The translations under genes were made by a program, and so were the position numbers. A stretch of 64,000 nucleotides of DNA from Bacillota bacterium. GTDB lineage: Bacteria > Bacillota > Sulfobacillia > Sulfobacillales > Sulfobacillaceae. The stretch is taken from the NCBI GenBank assembly GCA_021821465.1, contig JAKACM010000001.1, positions 1-64,000 on the forward strand. Reading direction: 5' to 3'. A model generated the notes under the pieces. It saw nothing but the letters and a program-made list of their open reading frames with translations, did not search any database and was not told where the DNA came from. Positions 20,169 through 30,600 of this stretch are shown in pieces (position 1 is the first letter of the stretch; each line of letters opens with the position of its first letter).

Positions 20169-21040
20169 GAATTATTCTCCCGCCGGTGATCTTGATGAGA
20201 ATGAGCGTGCTCGCCATGATGAGACGACAAAAAATAGCGATGAGAGGCCCAAGTTCGCATCCAATCCACGTCATAGGCCGTGTGTTTTTCTTTCAACACT
20301 TCGCCAATGCGCCGGATAACGAGGTCCACGATGGTGTCTTCAAGACCAAAATATTGGGTAACATGCACTGCCAAATTCCTATGGTCGCGGGCAAAATTGT
20401 AGGACGTTTGTTCGATTTTTTTAAACAATTTCCCCGTAAACAGAAAATAAGGAACGACGATAATTCGTTGGATGCCCAAGCGGTACATCCGTTCGAGTCC
20501 TGCCGGCAAGTCCGGTTGCGTGATGCCGATAAAGGCATTCTCGACCCAGGTGTACTGAGTGGCTTCCCAAAACATGCGGGACATTTGATAAAAGTGAGCG
20601 TTGGCCACCGGATCCGAACTTCCCCGGCCCACCAGCAATATTCCCGTCCCGCCATCCGGTTGAAAAGGTTCTGCCCGCCGCATCAGAAGAGTCATAAGAT
20701 CGGGATCGAATCCTAAATGATCCCCATATTGAATATCCACTTCGGGATGGGTTTGGCTCGCTTCGGCCAGTTCATGCGGAATATCATGCATTTTGTGACC
20801 CGCATCCAATAGCATTACCGGAATGGCCGCAATCCTTCTGATTCCCTTGCTTGCCAACTGACTCACCATCTCAATGATTCTTGGGTCGGCAAATTCCAAA
20901 AATGCGCCATATACCGGCACAGAAGGTGTCAATTGTTTCGCCACCTGATTTACCATTTCCTCAAACTGGGCTACCCCCTCTTCATCACCGCTACCATGCC
21001 CAATAAGCAAAATACCATCGACCAATGCCAACACTCTCAC
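20165..21040 (-). CDS. cbiX: Sirohydrochlorin cobaltochelatase
   Basis: ILLIGHGSGDEEGVAQFEEMV; duplicated chelatase fold (GILLVGRGSSDPVANAHFY); His-rich C-terminus. Confidence 0.88.
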   Translation of the reverse strand: MRVLALVDGILLIGHGSGDEEGVAQFEEMVNQVAKQLTPSVPVYGAFLEFADPRIIEMVSQLASKGIRRIAAIPVMLLDAGHKMHDIPHELAEASQTHPEVDIQYGDHLGFDPDLMTLLMRRAEPFQPDGGTGILLVGRGSSDPVANAHFYQMSRMFWEATQYTWVENAFIGITQPDLPAGLERMYRLGIQRIIVVPYFLFTGKLFKKIEQTSYNFARDHRNLAVHVTQYFGLEDTIVDLVIRRIGEVLKEKHTAYDVDWMRTWASHRYFLSSHHGEHAHSHQDHRRENNS

Positions 21041-21106
21041 TTCCGTTTTTTATTGGATAAATTAGAACATCAACGGCCGGAACCTACCTCTTTGCGAGAT
21101 TTCCTT

Positions 21107-22237
21107 TCACGCTAGTCCGGTCGTTTTCACGCCTTTTTCATTCCTTGGGGGTATTTTCAAGGCGACAGCGACGGTCACGCGATCTGATTTGCACTTATGT
21201 ACCAACAAAGGACCCCCCCGGGCTCCCAAGATAGCGGCAGGCTCGGCTACTCGGTAGGCTCCCGTCGTCTCGAAAACCTTGGGATTGAATGGGTATTGAT
21301 TTAATTCAACGCGATTTAAGTCACCAGGTGAAACGTACTGAACTCGCCATGCATTATGAGCTGCCAATCGTTCTAACTCTTCGTCGCCTTCTTTTACGTC
21401 GATGGTGACAATCCGCTCCACACTGTGAGGGGAGAGTAAATTTTCCTCCAGCACTTTGAACACGAGTTCTTGCAGATCAGCATAGGTGGCATTGCGGCTA
21501 AAACCGATGCCAAGAGACAAAACTTTAGGGCGATAAATCAAGACAGGGGAGTCTTGAATCGATTTAGGAAAAGAGATACGATGGTGCGTGATCCACAACC
21601 ATCCGCGAATATCTTGCAATTTCTTGGGGGGGACGTTGTCCCACTTGTCATATACCGGGCTAAATGCCTCGCGATAGCGCCATTCGGGCGTACCGCTTTC
21701 TTGGACGACCCCTATGGACTCCCCTTCCGACAGCATACGACCGATGCGAGCTATTGCCCAAGGATTTTCCACCTGCCAGTTCCACTCGCGACCAATGAAT
21801 TCCAAGATTGGTATTCCCAATGTTTCGGAGGCAGTGGTTAGCACCGGTACAGCCTGCAATATTTGAGCCACATCCCGCGTAATATCATTGCCACCCCCCA
21901 AGTGGCATGAAAGCAAACATACCGCATAACGTCCGCTATCGTCGACCACAGTCACGCTCGGATCTGTATGTTTGTCGCGAATAACGGGGGCCACAAGCCT
22001 GGTTGCCAAACTCACCGGCATCACCCATATCCAGTGGAGATAATCATGAAACACCTCACCCATCCAGTGAGAAAGAGGTGTATCGTAATAATGCACTACC
22101 TCAGCGGGCAAATTCGACGACGCCAAACGTTCGGGCAGCCACACCGTCATCGGCCTCAAGCCTAAAAACCTGCGAACTTGGTCCCTGCCCGGGCGAGAAA
22201 TTGCCACAACTGCCCATGATTCTTGGGGTTTTATCAT
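21107..22237 (-). CDS. cbiG: Cobalt-precorrin-5A hydrolase
   Basis: VCLLSCHLGGGNDITRDVAQIL and SLGIGFSRNATYADLQELVFKVLEE CbiG motifs. Confidence 0.88.
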   Translation of the reverse strand: MIKPQESWAVVAISRPGRDQVRRFLGLRPMTVWLPERLASSNLPAEVVHYYDTPLSHWMGEVFHDYLHWIWVMPVSLATRLVAPVIRDKHTDPSVTVVDDSGRYAVCLLSCHLGGGNDITRDVAQILQAVPVLTTASETLGIPILEFIGREWNWQVENPWAIARIGRMLSEGESIGVVQESGTPEWRYREAFSPVYDKWDNVPPKKLQDIRGWLWITHHRISFPKSIQDSPVLIYRPKVLSLGIGFSRNATYADLQELVFKVLEENLLSPHSVERIVTIDVKEGDEELERLAAHNAWRVQYVSPGDLNRVELNQYPFNPKVFETTGAYRVAEPAAILGARGGPLLVHKCKSDRVTVAVALKIPPRNEKGVKTTGLA

Positions 22238-23082
22238 GGTCTGTCCTCAAAATCTTGAGATGATTGCCGAAACAGATGCGAAAATTCGGAGTCGTACAAC
22301 CGCGAACGAGCCTCAGTAACACTGGTTTTCAGCGCTTGTCCTGCCAAAATCAGGGCATGACGATGAATACCGTGACGCCGCAAATCCTCGGCCAAACCCT
22401 TTACCGTACTTTCGATGATTTGTTCATCCGGCCAACCTACTTTATAGACCACAATCAACGGATCGGAGTGCTCATACCCTGCTTCGAGAAGTTCGCGACT
22501 CACCTTATTTGCCAGGGCAGCGCTCAAAAATATCGCCAAGGTGGCAGGATAACGAGCCAGTTCCGAGAGGGACCCTCCTGGGGGCAAAGGACTGGCCCGC
22601 CCTTCAACTCGTGTCAAAATCACGGTTTGCGACACGCCGGGTACCGTCAATTCGCGTTGAATGCGACTGGCGGCGGCATTAACGGAACTAACCCCGGGAA
22701 TAATTTCAACCGAAATGCCCTGGGCTTTTAACATACGCATTTGTTCGGTAATAGCCCCATAGAAGGCCGGATCACCGGAATGAATTCTCGCTACCACATG
22801 ATTTTGTTTCACGGCTTCCAGCATGATCGCCATGATATCGTCTAAATGTCGATCACTGCTCGTCCATAATTTCGCTTCGGGAGGGCAATATCTCAAGATC
22901 TCGCTGTTTACGAGAGAATCTGCATAGACCACGGTACCCGCAGCCGAAAGAACATGCATGCCCCTTAAGGTTAACAATTCGGGATCTCCCGGCCCCGCCC
23001 CTATGATATACACCCATCCCGGTCGGATCTCACGCATCTCTTGTCTCCTTCTCGTCTCGTTCTGCGGACCTTTGTTTTTCAC
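22234..23082 (-). CDS. cbiF: Precorrin-4/cobalt-precorrin-4 C11-methyltransferase
   Basis: VYIIGAGPGDPELLTLRGMHVLSAAGTVVYADSLVN; ARIHSGDPAFYGAITEQM. Confidence 0.9.
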   Translation of the reverse strand: MKNKGPQNETRRRQEMREIRPGWVYIIGAGPGDPELLTLRGMHVLSAAGTVVYADSLVNSEILRYCPPEAKLWTSSDRHLDDIMAIMLEAVKQNHVVARIHSGDPAFYGAITEQMRMLKAQGISVEIIPGVSSVNAAASRIQRELTVPGVSQTVILTRVEGRASPLPPGGSLSELARYPATLAIFLSAALANKVSRELLEAGYEHSDPLIVVYKVGWPDEQIIESTVKGLAEDLRRHGIHRHALILAGQALKTSVTEARSRLYDSEFSHLFRQSSQDFEDRP

Positions 23083-23803
23083 CGGCGACGGCGTGTTGCC
23101 TCACCACAAGCAAGGAAAAATACGGCACCGCATCTTGCCTAAAGTTCCTCAAATCCGTCACAATTTCTTGCTGCGGAGTCCCGATCTCCCCTAAATAAAC
23201 CGTAGACGGCAAAAGGTGGCGTGAATCCAATAGTTGATAAATCCGGTCGAAGTTTTGCGAAATTTTGAGAATCACCACAGTGTCACAAGTTTCCAGTGCC
23301 CGAATCAAAGTGATCAAATTGTCTTGCGCCGGTATGATCGCCAGAGATTGTTGACCCATGACGAGACTTGTCCCAATCATGGCCGACGCCGCCGTCACGG
23401 AGGAGATACCGGGAATAATCTCGACGGCCGTATTGGGGGATTTGACAGCTACAACATTCGCCAGATAAGAAAAAGTTGAGTACAAAGACGGATCGCCCTC
23501 AGTCACGAAAACCACATCCAGCCCCCGCCCCAGATAGGATAGCAGCTGCTCGGCCGCATCATTCCACGCTTGGTCCAACACGGCACTATCCCGGGTCATG
23601 GGCAATGCCAGACGCAATAAATATTTGTCGGGTTTCAGATAGGCTTGCACAATTTTCTCAGCACGTCCTGTCTCTGTAGCGAAACCACGGGGAAAGGCTA
23701 TCACCGGCGTGTCTCTGAGAATCCGATCCGCCTCGAGTGTCAGCCATTTGGGATCCCCCGCTCCCGCACCCACTCCGAATAAGCGGGGATAAACTTGCGT
23801 CAT
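23030..23803 (-). CDS. cbiL: Precorrin-2/cobalt-factor II C20-methyltransferase
   Basis: LFGVGAGAGDPKWLTLEADRIL; VFVTEGDPSLYSTFSYL. Confidence 0.9.
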   Translation of the reverse strand: MTQVYPRLFGVGAGAGDPKWLTLEADRILRDTPVIAFPRGFATETGRAEKIVQAYLKPDKYLLRLALPMTRDSAVLDQAWNDAAEQLLSYLGRGLDVVFVTEGDPSLYSTFSYLANVVAVKSPNTAVEIIPGISSVTAASAMIGTSLVMGQQSLAIIPAQDNLITLIRALETCDTVVILKISQNFDRIYQLLDSRHLLPSTVYLGEIGTPQQEIVTDLRNFRQDAVPYFSLLVVRQHAVAGEKQRSAERDEKETRDA

Positions 23804-25029
23804 CTTTTTATCATATCCTTAAGTTTTTTCACAGTCACGACAAACACTGGGTTATCCGGCACAAAGCGAGGCACAGGCATTTCCCACTCCATTAGAGATG
23901 TTTGTATTAGCCGTACATTCCAAGAACAATCCTTAGGAATTAATCCCCCAACGCTCGCAATGCGATCGAAAGCAACCAGATTGGCAACCATCACCCCTCC
24001 GGGCCGAAGCCGATGGAGCACTTCTTTTACGACCTCCGGCAAGAAGCCGCCTGATCCTCCTATAAACACGGCATGAGGGTCCGGCAAGGTATTCAAGATT
24101 CTCGGCGCCTCACCCATAACAGGTTGGACCGGAGCTTGATGATGGCGAATATTGGCACACAAAATCTCGAAGGTACGGGAGTCCCTTTCGATGGCAAAGA
24201 CTTTCCCTTCCACGCCGATAATACGGCTGGCATCTATGCCCACGGCTCCGGTGCCCGCGCCAATGTCCCATAAAACACTCTCCCTGCTCAGAGACAATTG
24301 AGCAATAGCCACAGCTCGCACCGGTTTTTTGGTGATCATGCCGCGTTGATCGAGACGACGTTCAAAGTCTTGGTCATCCAATCCAAAGGATTTCGGATTC
24401 TCCAGACGATTTAAGATGACGATCACAGCATATCCACCTTTTTGCCAGTATTGAACCTCGGAGGCCGCTGCTTCCGAAATTTCTTCGGTTTCCATGCCCA
24501 GATTCTCGCATACAAACATCCTGGCTTCGCCCAAGCCATGTTCCACGAGAACCTGAGCAATTCTTTGCGCATTATGAATGGGATCGGTCAAAATCGCAAC
24601 TTTGGAATGGTGGAGGACCCAAAAAGCCACCATCTCCATCGATCGTCCGTGCACAGAACCAAAATATGCATCGTGCCAAGACATTTTGATTTTTGCGAAT
24701 GCCCGTTGCATGGACGATAAGTGGGGAATAACCTCTACAAAATTCTGTCCCAAACTCCGGTAGAGAAATTCGGCAATGCCAAAAAAATTGGGATCTCCTG
24801 TGGCCAGAACCACGCGTTTTTCCAAGGAATGATCTCGCAAGTGTTGAGCTAATGGTTCCAAGGGTGAACGAATGGGAAATTTGATGGGCAGCTCCGGAAG
24901 CTGATGCAAAATGTCTGGACGGCCATAGATAACATCGGCCGCGTGCAATATGCTTTTCCCCAGCTCGGAGAGATCTCCAATGCCTTCCGGTGACAATCCT
25001 AAAATGTAAACGGGATTGTCCCTTAACAT
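23800..25029 (-). CDS. Fused CbiE/CbiT (precorrin-6Y C5,15-methyltransferase, decarboxylating)
   Basis: N-terminal CbiE methylase plus C-terminal CbiT (LWDIGAGTGAVGIDASRI). Confidence 0.9.
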   Translation of the reverse strand: MLRDNPVYILGLSPEGIGDLSELGKSILHAADVIYGRPDILHQLPELPIKFPIRSPLEPLAQHLRDHSLEKRVVLATGDPNFFGIAEFLYRSLGQNFVEVIPHLSSMQRAFAKIKMSWHDAYFGSVHGRSMEMVAFWVLHHSKVAILTDPIHNAQRIAQVLVEHGLGEARMFVCENLGMETEEISEAAASEVQYWQKGGYAVIVILNRLENPKSFGLDDQDFERRLDQRGMITKKPVRAVAIAQLSLSRESVLWDIGAGTGAVGIDASRIIGVEGKVFAIERDSRTFEILCANIRHHQAPVQPVMGEAPRILNTLPDPHAVFIGGSGGFLPEVVKEVLHRLRPGGVMVANLVAFDRIASVGGLIPKDCSWNVRLIQTSLMEWEMPVPRFVPDNPVFVVTVKKLKDMIKR

Positions 25030-25652
25030 ACTTTGCCGCCGGCTAACTGCAACAAAGCATTGACAATAGCCGCTCCCACCGGACTTCCTCCCTTTTCTGA
25101 CAAGTTAGTGATATAGGGCGTGTGACTTTGCTGGGTCAGGCTCTCTTTGGCTTCTTTGGCCATAACAAAACCCACAGGCACACCAATAATGACATGAGGC
25201 CGCCAGCCCTCTTCCACCACGTGAAGAGCTTCCAAAAGAGCGGTAGGGGCATTGGCTATGACGACGATCACGTTATTGCCGTGGATACGAGCCGCTTGTT
25301 TAATCCCCCATGCCGCACGGGTCATGTTCAAACGGGGGGCCACATTATAAGTCTCGGGATCATTGACATAACACCATGACTTGACGCCGGTTCGTTCCAT
25401 CAAGCCATGGTTAAAACCGGCCAACACCATTGTGACATCCGTAACGATCGGCAACTTTAAACGAATCGCCTCCACAGCGCTTTTTACCGCTCTCGGATGA
25501 ATTCTCATGGTATCTCGGTAGTCCCAGTCCGCGGTGGCGTGAATGATCCGTTCAATAATACACCGTTCTTCCCCGGAACAAGAAACATCCAAGCCTTGCC
25601 GAATCTGAGTAAAACTTTGCCGGTAAATCTCCTCAGGTGTCATTCCCTTCAT
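25023..25652 (-). CDS. cbiC: Precorrin-8X methylmutase
   Basis: VTDVTMVLAGFNHG; IGVPVGFVMAKEAKESL; SEKGGSPVGAAIVNALL. Confidence 0.93.
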   Translation of the reverse strand: MKGMTPEEIYRQSFTQIRQGLDVSCSGEERCIIERIIHATADWDYRDTMRIHPRAVKSAVEAIRLKLPIVTDVTMVLAGFNHGLMERTGVKSWCYVNDPETYNVAPRLNMTRAAWGIKQAARIHGNNVIVVIANAPTALLEALHVVEEGWRPHVIIGVPVGFVMAKEAKESLTQQSHTPYITNLSEKGGSPVGAAIVNALLQLAGGKVC

Positions 25653-27631
25653 CCCATCATTTCCCGTCCGTCCAGTCTTTCGTAGGACGCGCCCAAAATC
25701 TTGGCGATTTTATAGGCCCAAAATAGAGGAACGCGGCTGGTATCGGCATCAATCACGTTGAGACTCACGGGACTGGCTCGAAACTGACCGAGGCATTTGT
25801 CCGCCATAGACACATGTCTATCCCACTCGGTGGTCAACCCGGGAAGTTTCCCGTCCGTCATTAAATAGAGATGGAAAAACCAGGGTGTGTGGCGCCGCCA
25901 TTCTTTCAAGAGATTGGCCGCTTGCCATAATCCATCCCATAAAGGAGTGTCTCCACGGGCCGGCAAGTTTTCCAAAATCCATTCCAAGCGGTCCATCTTG
26001 TTGCTGGGATAGAGGACTGTTCTGACTTGACGGTGGCCAAAAGTCAACAATGCAAAACGAACTCGTTTTCGATAGGCACTTTGAGCGATCATAAGAATCC
26101 GGCGTTTCACGGTTCCCAGTCGTTTGAGACTGCCCATGGATGCACTGGTATCAACCACAAAAACAATGACCACGGGACTTTCATGCTTTGATTCCCGAAA
26201 TGCCAGATCGTCATGACACCAATTCGGAAAGGGCTGCGCTGTCACATGAAGGCGCTTGGATCTGGCTAAAAGTGTGCGGGGCCAATCAATCAGCGCGTTA
26301 TTCTCTTTCGCGGGAAGTTTTCTGTTTTTTCCCCGCAAGAAGGCCGCCGACGGCTGTCCGAGCTTGCGGGAAATGACGGTTGGATGCCGAGTAGCTCGTT
26401 GTAGCCGTCTCCATTCTCCCCTCCATGGGCCGGCAATTCGTTTCTCTTTGCTCTCTAAGCCCCCATTAACCGGAACTATACGGTGATCCTCCCCATTCTC
26501 ATGACCTTGGGGCCTATTGCTCTCATGCAAATCCGACTTGTGATCAGACCCTGAACCCTGGCTCAGAGAGGACGACGACCGAGAGGAGGGAGTCTGGTTA
26601 TTGGGGGATGATTGCGATTCTCGGTGGGACGGGGACGAATCTTCGCCACGGGAAGCCTTGGGAGGAGGAGGCACGGGAGGGGTCGGACGGCGGCGGTGAA
26701 AAAGCACCAAGGGTGCAATCGCATCCACATCGTCCGTGACAACGTCCTGCCTTCCGCATAAAGCAGCATAAGCTCTTGACGCCTCCGCCATCACAATATC
26801 GGCCCGTAATCCTTCCACGTGCGCCTCTACTGCCGTCTCGGCAATGTAACGAAGGATATCGCGATGGATTTCAACGTGCCCAAGACGATGACGGGTTTCC
26901 ACGAGTTTTTGGCGCCAGTTTTCTACACCGTTCTCCCACCTTTCCAAAAACTGATCGGGATCATGATCGAATTCGAGACGCCGTTCGGTAATCATCGCCC
27001 TTTCGTCGATATTTTGCGGTGTGGTAATTTGTACAGATAAGCCGAATCGATCCAGCAACTGGGGGCGAATTTCGCCTTCTTCCGGGTTCATCGTGCCCAC
27101 CAACACGAAGCGTGCAGGATATGACAAAGAAAATCCCTCGCGCTCTACAAACGCGTGACCGGAACCGGCGGCATCCAACAACAAGTCAATAGCTTGGTCA
27201 TCCAATAAATTAACCTCGTCTATGTATAGAACGCCCCGGTGCGCCTGGGCCAAGAGTCCGGGCACAAAACGGCTGTGAGAGGATTTGAGGACCTCTTCCA
27301 AATCGAGGTGGCCTATAATCCGGTCCTCCGTTGCCCCTAACGGCAATTCGACGAAAGGTGCGGGAAGAGACACCACCGGCGCTATCCCCTTTTCGCATAC
27401 GGGACAAAAAGGGATGGGATGTTGGGGATCACAGTGGTAAGGACAACCTTCGCGAACGGATATATTAGGCAAAATATGAGAAAATGACCGAACCGTGGTT
27501 GATTTCGCATTGCCTCGTTCTCCTTGAATCAAAACGCCCCCCACTCCCGGCGACAAGGCCGTGAGAGTCAGTGCCAGTTTTAGTTGTTCTTGCCCGACAA
27601 TGGCGTCAAGTGGCATAACATATTTATTCAT
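25649..27631 (-). CDS. Fused AAA+/VWA chelatase subunit (ChlI-ChlD/BchID-like)
   Basis: Walker A GERGNAKST; GVLYIDEVNLLDDQAIDLLLD; VWA MIDAS VFVVDTSASMGS. Confidence 0.92.
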   Translation of the reverse strand: MNKYVMPLDAIVGQEQLKLALTLTALSPGVGGVLIQGERGNAKSTTVRSFSHILPNISVREGCPYHCDPQHPIPFCPVCEKGIAPVVSLPAPFVELPLGATEDRIIGHLDLEEVLKSSHSRFVPGLLAQAHRGVLYIDEVNLLDDQAIDLLLDAAGSGHAFVEREGFSLSYPARFVLVGTMNPEEGEIRPQLLDRFGLSVQITTPQNIDERAMITERRLEFDHDPDQFLERWENGVENWRQKLVETRHRLGHVEIHRDILRYIAETAVEAHVEGLRADIVMAEASRAYAALCGRQDVVTDDVDAIAPLVLFHRRRPTPPVPPPPKASRGEDSSPSHRESQSSPNNQTPSSRSSSSLSQGSGSDHKSDLHESNRPQGHENGEDHRIVPVNGGLESKEKRIAGPWRGEWRRLQRATRHPTVISRKLGQPSAAFLRGKNRKLPAKENNALIDWPRTLLARSKRLHVTAQPFPNWCHDDLAFRESKHESPVVIVFVVDTSASMGSLKRLGTVKRRILMIAQSAYRKRVRFALLTFGHRQVRTVLYPSNKMDRLEWILENLPARGDTPLWDGLWQAANLLKEWRRHTPWFFHLYLMTDGKLPGLTTEWDRHVSMADKCLGQFRASPVSLNVIDADTSRVPLFWAYKIAKILGASYERLDGREMMG

Positions 27632-30600
27632 CGTCCTCTCCCCATTCTTCTAATGTTGTCTCCGTTTCCATTAAGGCATCGACCACCTCGTTATAAGCCT
27701 TTTCATCGGGATGTTCCCACATCCCGCGCTGATGTGCTTCAATCAGCCGTTCCGCGATATCCTTAAGGGCCCATGGGTTCGACCTGTGAAAAAATTGCCG
27801 GACCTTCTCATCCGCCACGTAAGCCCGAGCCACCTCGTCGTACATCCAGTCCTCCATCAAATCGGCGGTGGCATCATAGCCGAAAAGAAAGTCCATGGTA
27901 TTGGCCATTTCCAAAGCTCCCTTGTAATGATGCCGCATTGCGGCCTGAATCCATTTGGGGTTCACGACGCGGCTCCGAAATACCCGGTACGCTTCACTCT
28001 GGAATGAGAGCACGCGTGATTGCTCCGGATTGGAAGAATCGCCGAAATATAATTCCGGCAAAGAGCCGCTCAAAGATCGGATGGTGGCAGCCATTCCTCC
28101 ATGGTCTTGCAGGTAATCATCACTGTCAAAAATATCATGTTCCCGGTTATCCTGATTTTTTGTCGCTATTTGTACTCCTTTTAGCCGTTCTTGAAATTCC
28201 TGATAGGCGGGAATGCCGTAATCTTTGTCACTATATGCATAACTGGACCACGTTAAATAGAGCCTGGCCAAGTCTTCGGGGCTTTCCCACTCACCGGAAT
28301 TCAGGGCTGGAAGAATTCCGGACCCGTAACTGCCCGGTTTACTCCCAAAAACCCTAAAGAGACTTTCATGACGCGCTTTCGCCGGATCTTGTCCCTCATG
28401 AATCCGTCTTTGTGTCTCTTTCAGCCACATCGCCCGCACCGGGTTTAAATCCAAGGGTTCATCGGCCGTTGCTACCATTTCCACGGCCCGATGGATCAGG
28501 TCGATGAGATTTCGAAATGCATCCCGAAAGAATCCGGAAATTCGAACAACCACATCCACCCGCCCTCGACCCAACTCCTCAAGGGAAATAAGTTCCAAGC
28601 CCAAAATTCGCCCGTTGGCACTTTCCCAAACGGGACGCACCCCTAACAGGGCCAATATTTCTGCAATGTCATCGCCTCCGGTTCGCATTGCTGCCGTTCC
28701 CCACACGACAATTCCTACCGACTTCGGCATTTGATGATGCGATTTTTGGTAACTATTGATGAGTTCCTGAGCTAAATCCTGTCCCACTTTCCATGCCGGA
28801 ACGGAGGGAATGCCACGAGGATCCACCGAGAAAAAGTTACGACCGGTGGGCAATACATCAATCATTCCCCGAGTCGGGGCTCCGCTGGGCCCCGGACGTA
28901 CGAAGCCTCCCTGAAGGCCGTGCAATAAGGCCTGAGTTTCGTAACTGAGATCCAGAAGATGAGGCACAATCCGGTTGTGAACTGCATCAATGACCCTGCG
29001 GGTCTCTTCAAATACCTCGGTATGTTCATCGCCAAAAATCGGTTGTGCCAACAAATTTTTGGCCAATCGTTCCACCGCTCCTTTCACATCCCCCCGGATT
29101 AGGTGATCCTTATGGGACAAATAAGGATTTAATGGCGAAGGAATCATGGCCGTGAATGGCGATCCTAAATCGTTTTGTAAATCCTCCCAGTTCAGATTCA
29201 AGTCCTTGCATAAGGCATTCGGCATCGATTTCGTACCGGGTGAAAGCGGCAGGCGCGACATAGCATAAAGCAGTTCTCCCCAGTTCTCAAAACTCTCGGG
29301 ACCTTGCCCCAAAATATGTAATCCGTCGCGGATTTGCCTAGCCTCCAACTCACACAGATATCCATCGATATCCAAAAGGTATTGCGGAAAATCTTGCGGT
29401 CGTTGACTTTGATTGAGATCCCGGTTCAAATGAACAGATTCGGCCAAATCCCAAATGGCGTCTTGAATAATGGGCCGTTTCGCAGGATCGAGGGTCTCGG
29501 CCTGATAATATTGATCGAGAAGCTGTTGCATGCGGATCAACTCGTCATAAAGTCCGGCAACAGTCACCGGCGGCACCATATGATCGATAAGCACGGCATG
29601 ACTTCGCCTTTTAGCTTGGGTGCCCTCCCCGGGATCGTCCACGATAAAGGGGTAAAAATTGGGCAAATCACCTAAGACAATATCGGGGTAACATTCTGCC
29701 GAAAGGCCAATTCCTTTTCCGGGCAACCATTCCAAAGTTCCGTGTTTTCCCAGATGGATAATAGCATGCGCATCAAACTGCTTTCGAATCCATTCATAAT
29801 AGGCGAGATAATGATGGGACGGCGGCAATTCCGGACTGTGATAAATTCCCACCTCGTCTTCTCCGTTTCCCCGAGGAGGTTGAATCCCAATAAAAAGGTT
29901 CCCCATAATGCATCCCGGCACCACCATTTTTTGGGCCCAGACCCATCTATCTCCGGGAGGAGCACCCCAATGTTTCTCCATCTGTCCTTGCACCTTCGGA
30001 TGTTCTCGACCGTAATCTTCAAGATAACGGACCACGGGCAAGTGCTCCATGTTCTTCAATTGTTCTTCCGTCAAATAATCTTCGTCATGCGTTCCCGCCC
30101 CAATCAGCTTCTTCATCAGTTCGTCGCCTGTTGCCGGCAATTCGTCCAATGGCCCCACATTATAGCCTTGGTCTGCCATAAGCCGAATGATGCGCAACAA
30201 TGACGCGGGAGTATCCAGGCCGACGGCATTGCCAATTCGCGAATTTTTTGAAGGATAGTTTGTCAAAACAAAAGCAATTCGCTTTTGAGAAACCGGCGTT
30301 CTTTTCAAGCGAACGGCGTGTTGAACCAGACCGCATAACCGATCAATACGGTCGGGAACAGGAACATATTCACGGGCCGCAATGGACTTTTTCGCCGGGG
30401 GAAGGTCCTGACGGAAGGACACCGGTATGGTGATAATCCGACCGTCAAATTCGGGAATAGCCACATTCATGGCTGTCTCCAAAGGCGCCAATCCCATTGG
30501 GCTCTCGCGCCATTTTCTTTCCGGGCCCAGTGAAATAAGTGCTTGAAAAACCGGAACGTCCCATTTTTCCGCAAGGCTGGGATAATTGGTGCTCTCGCCG

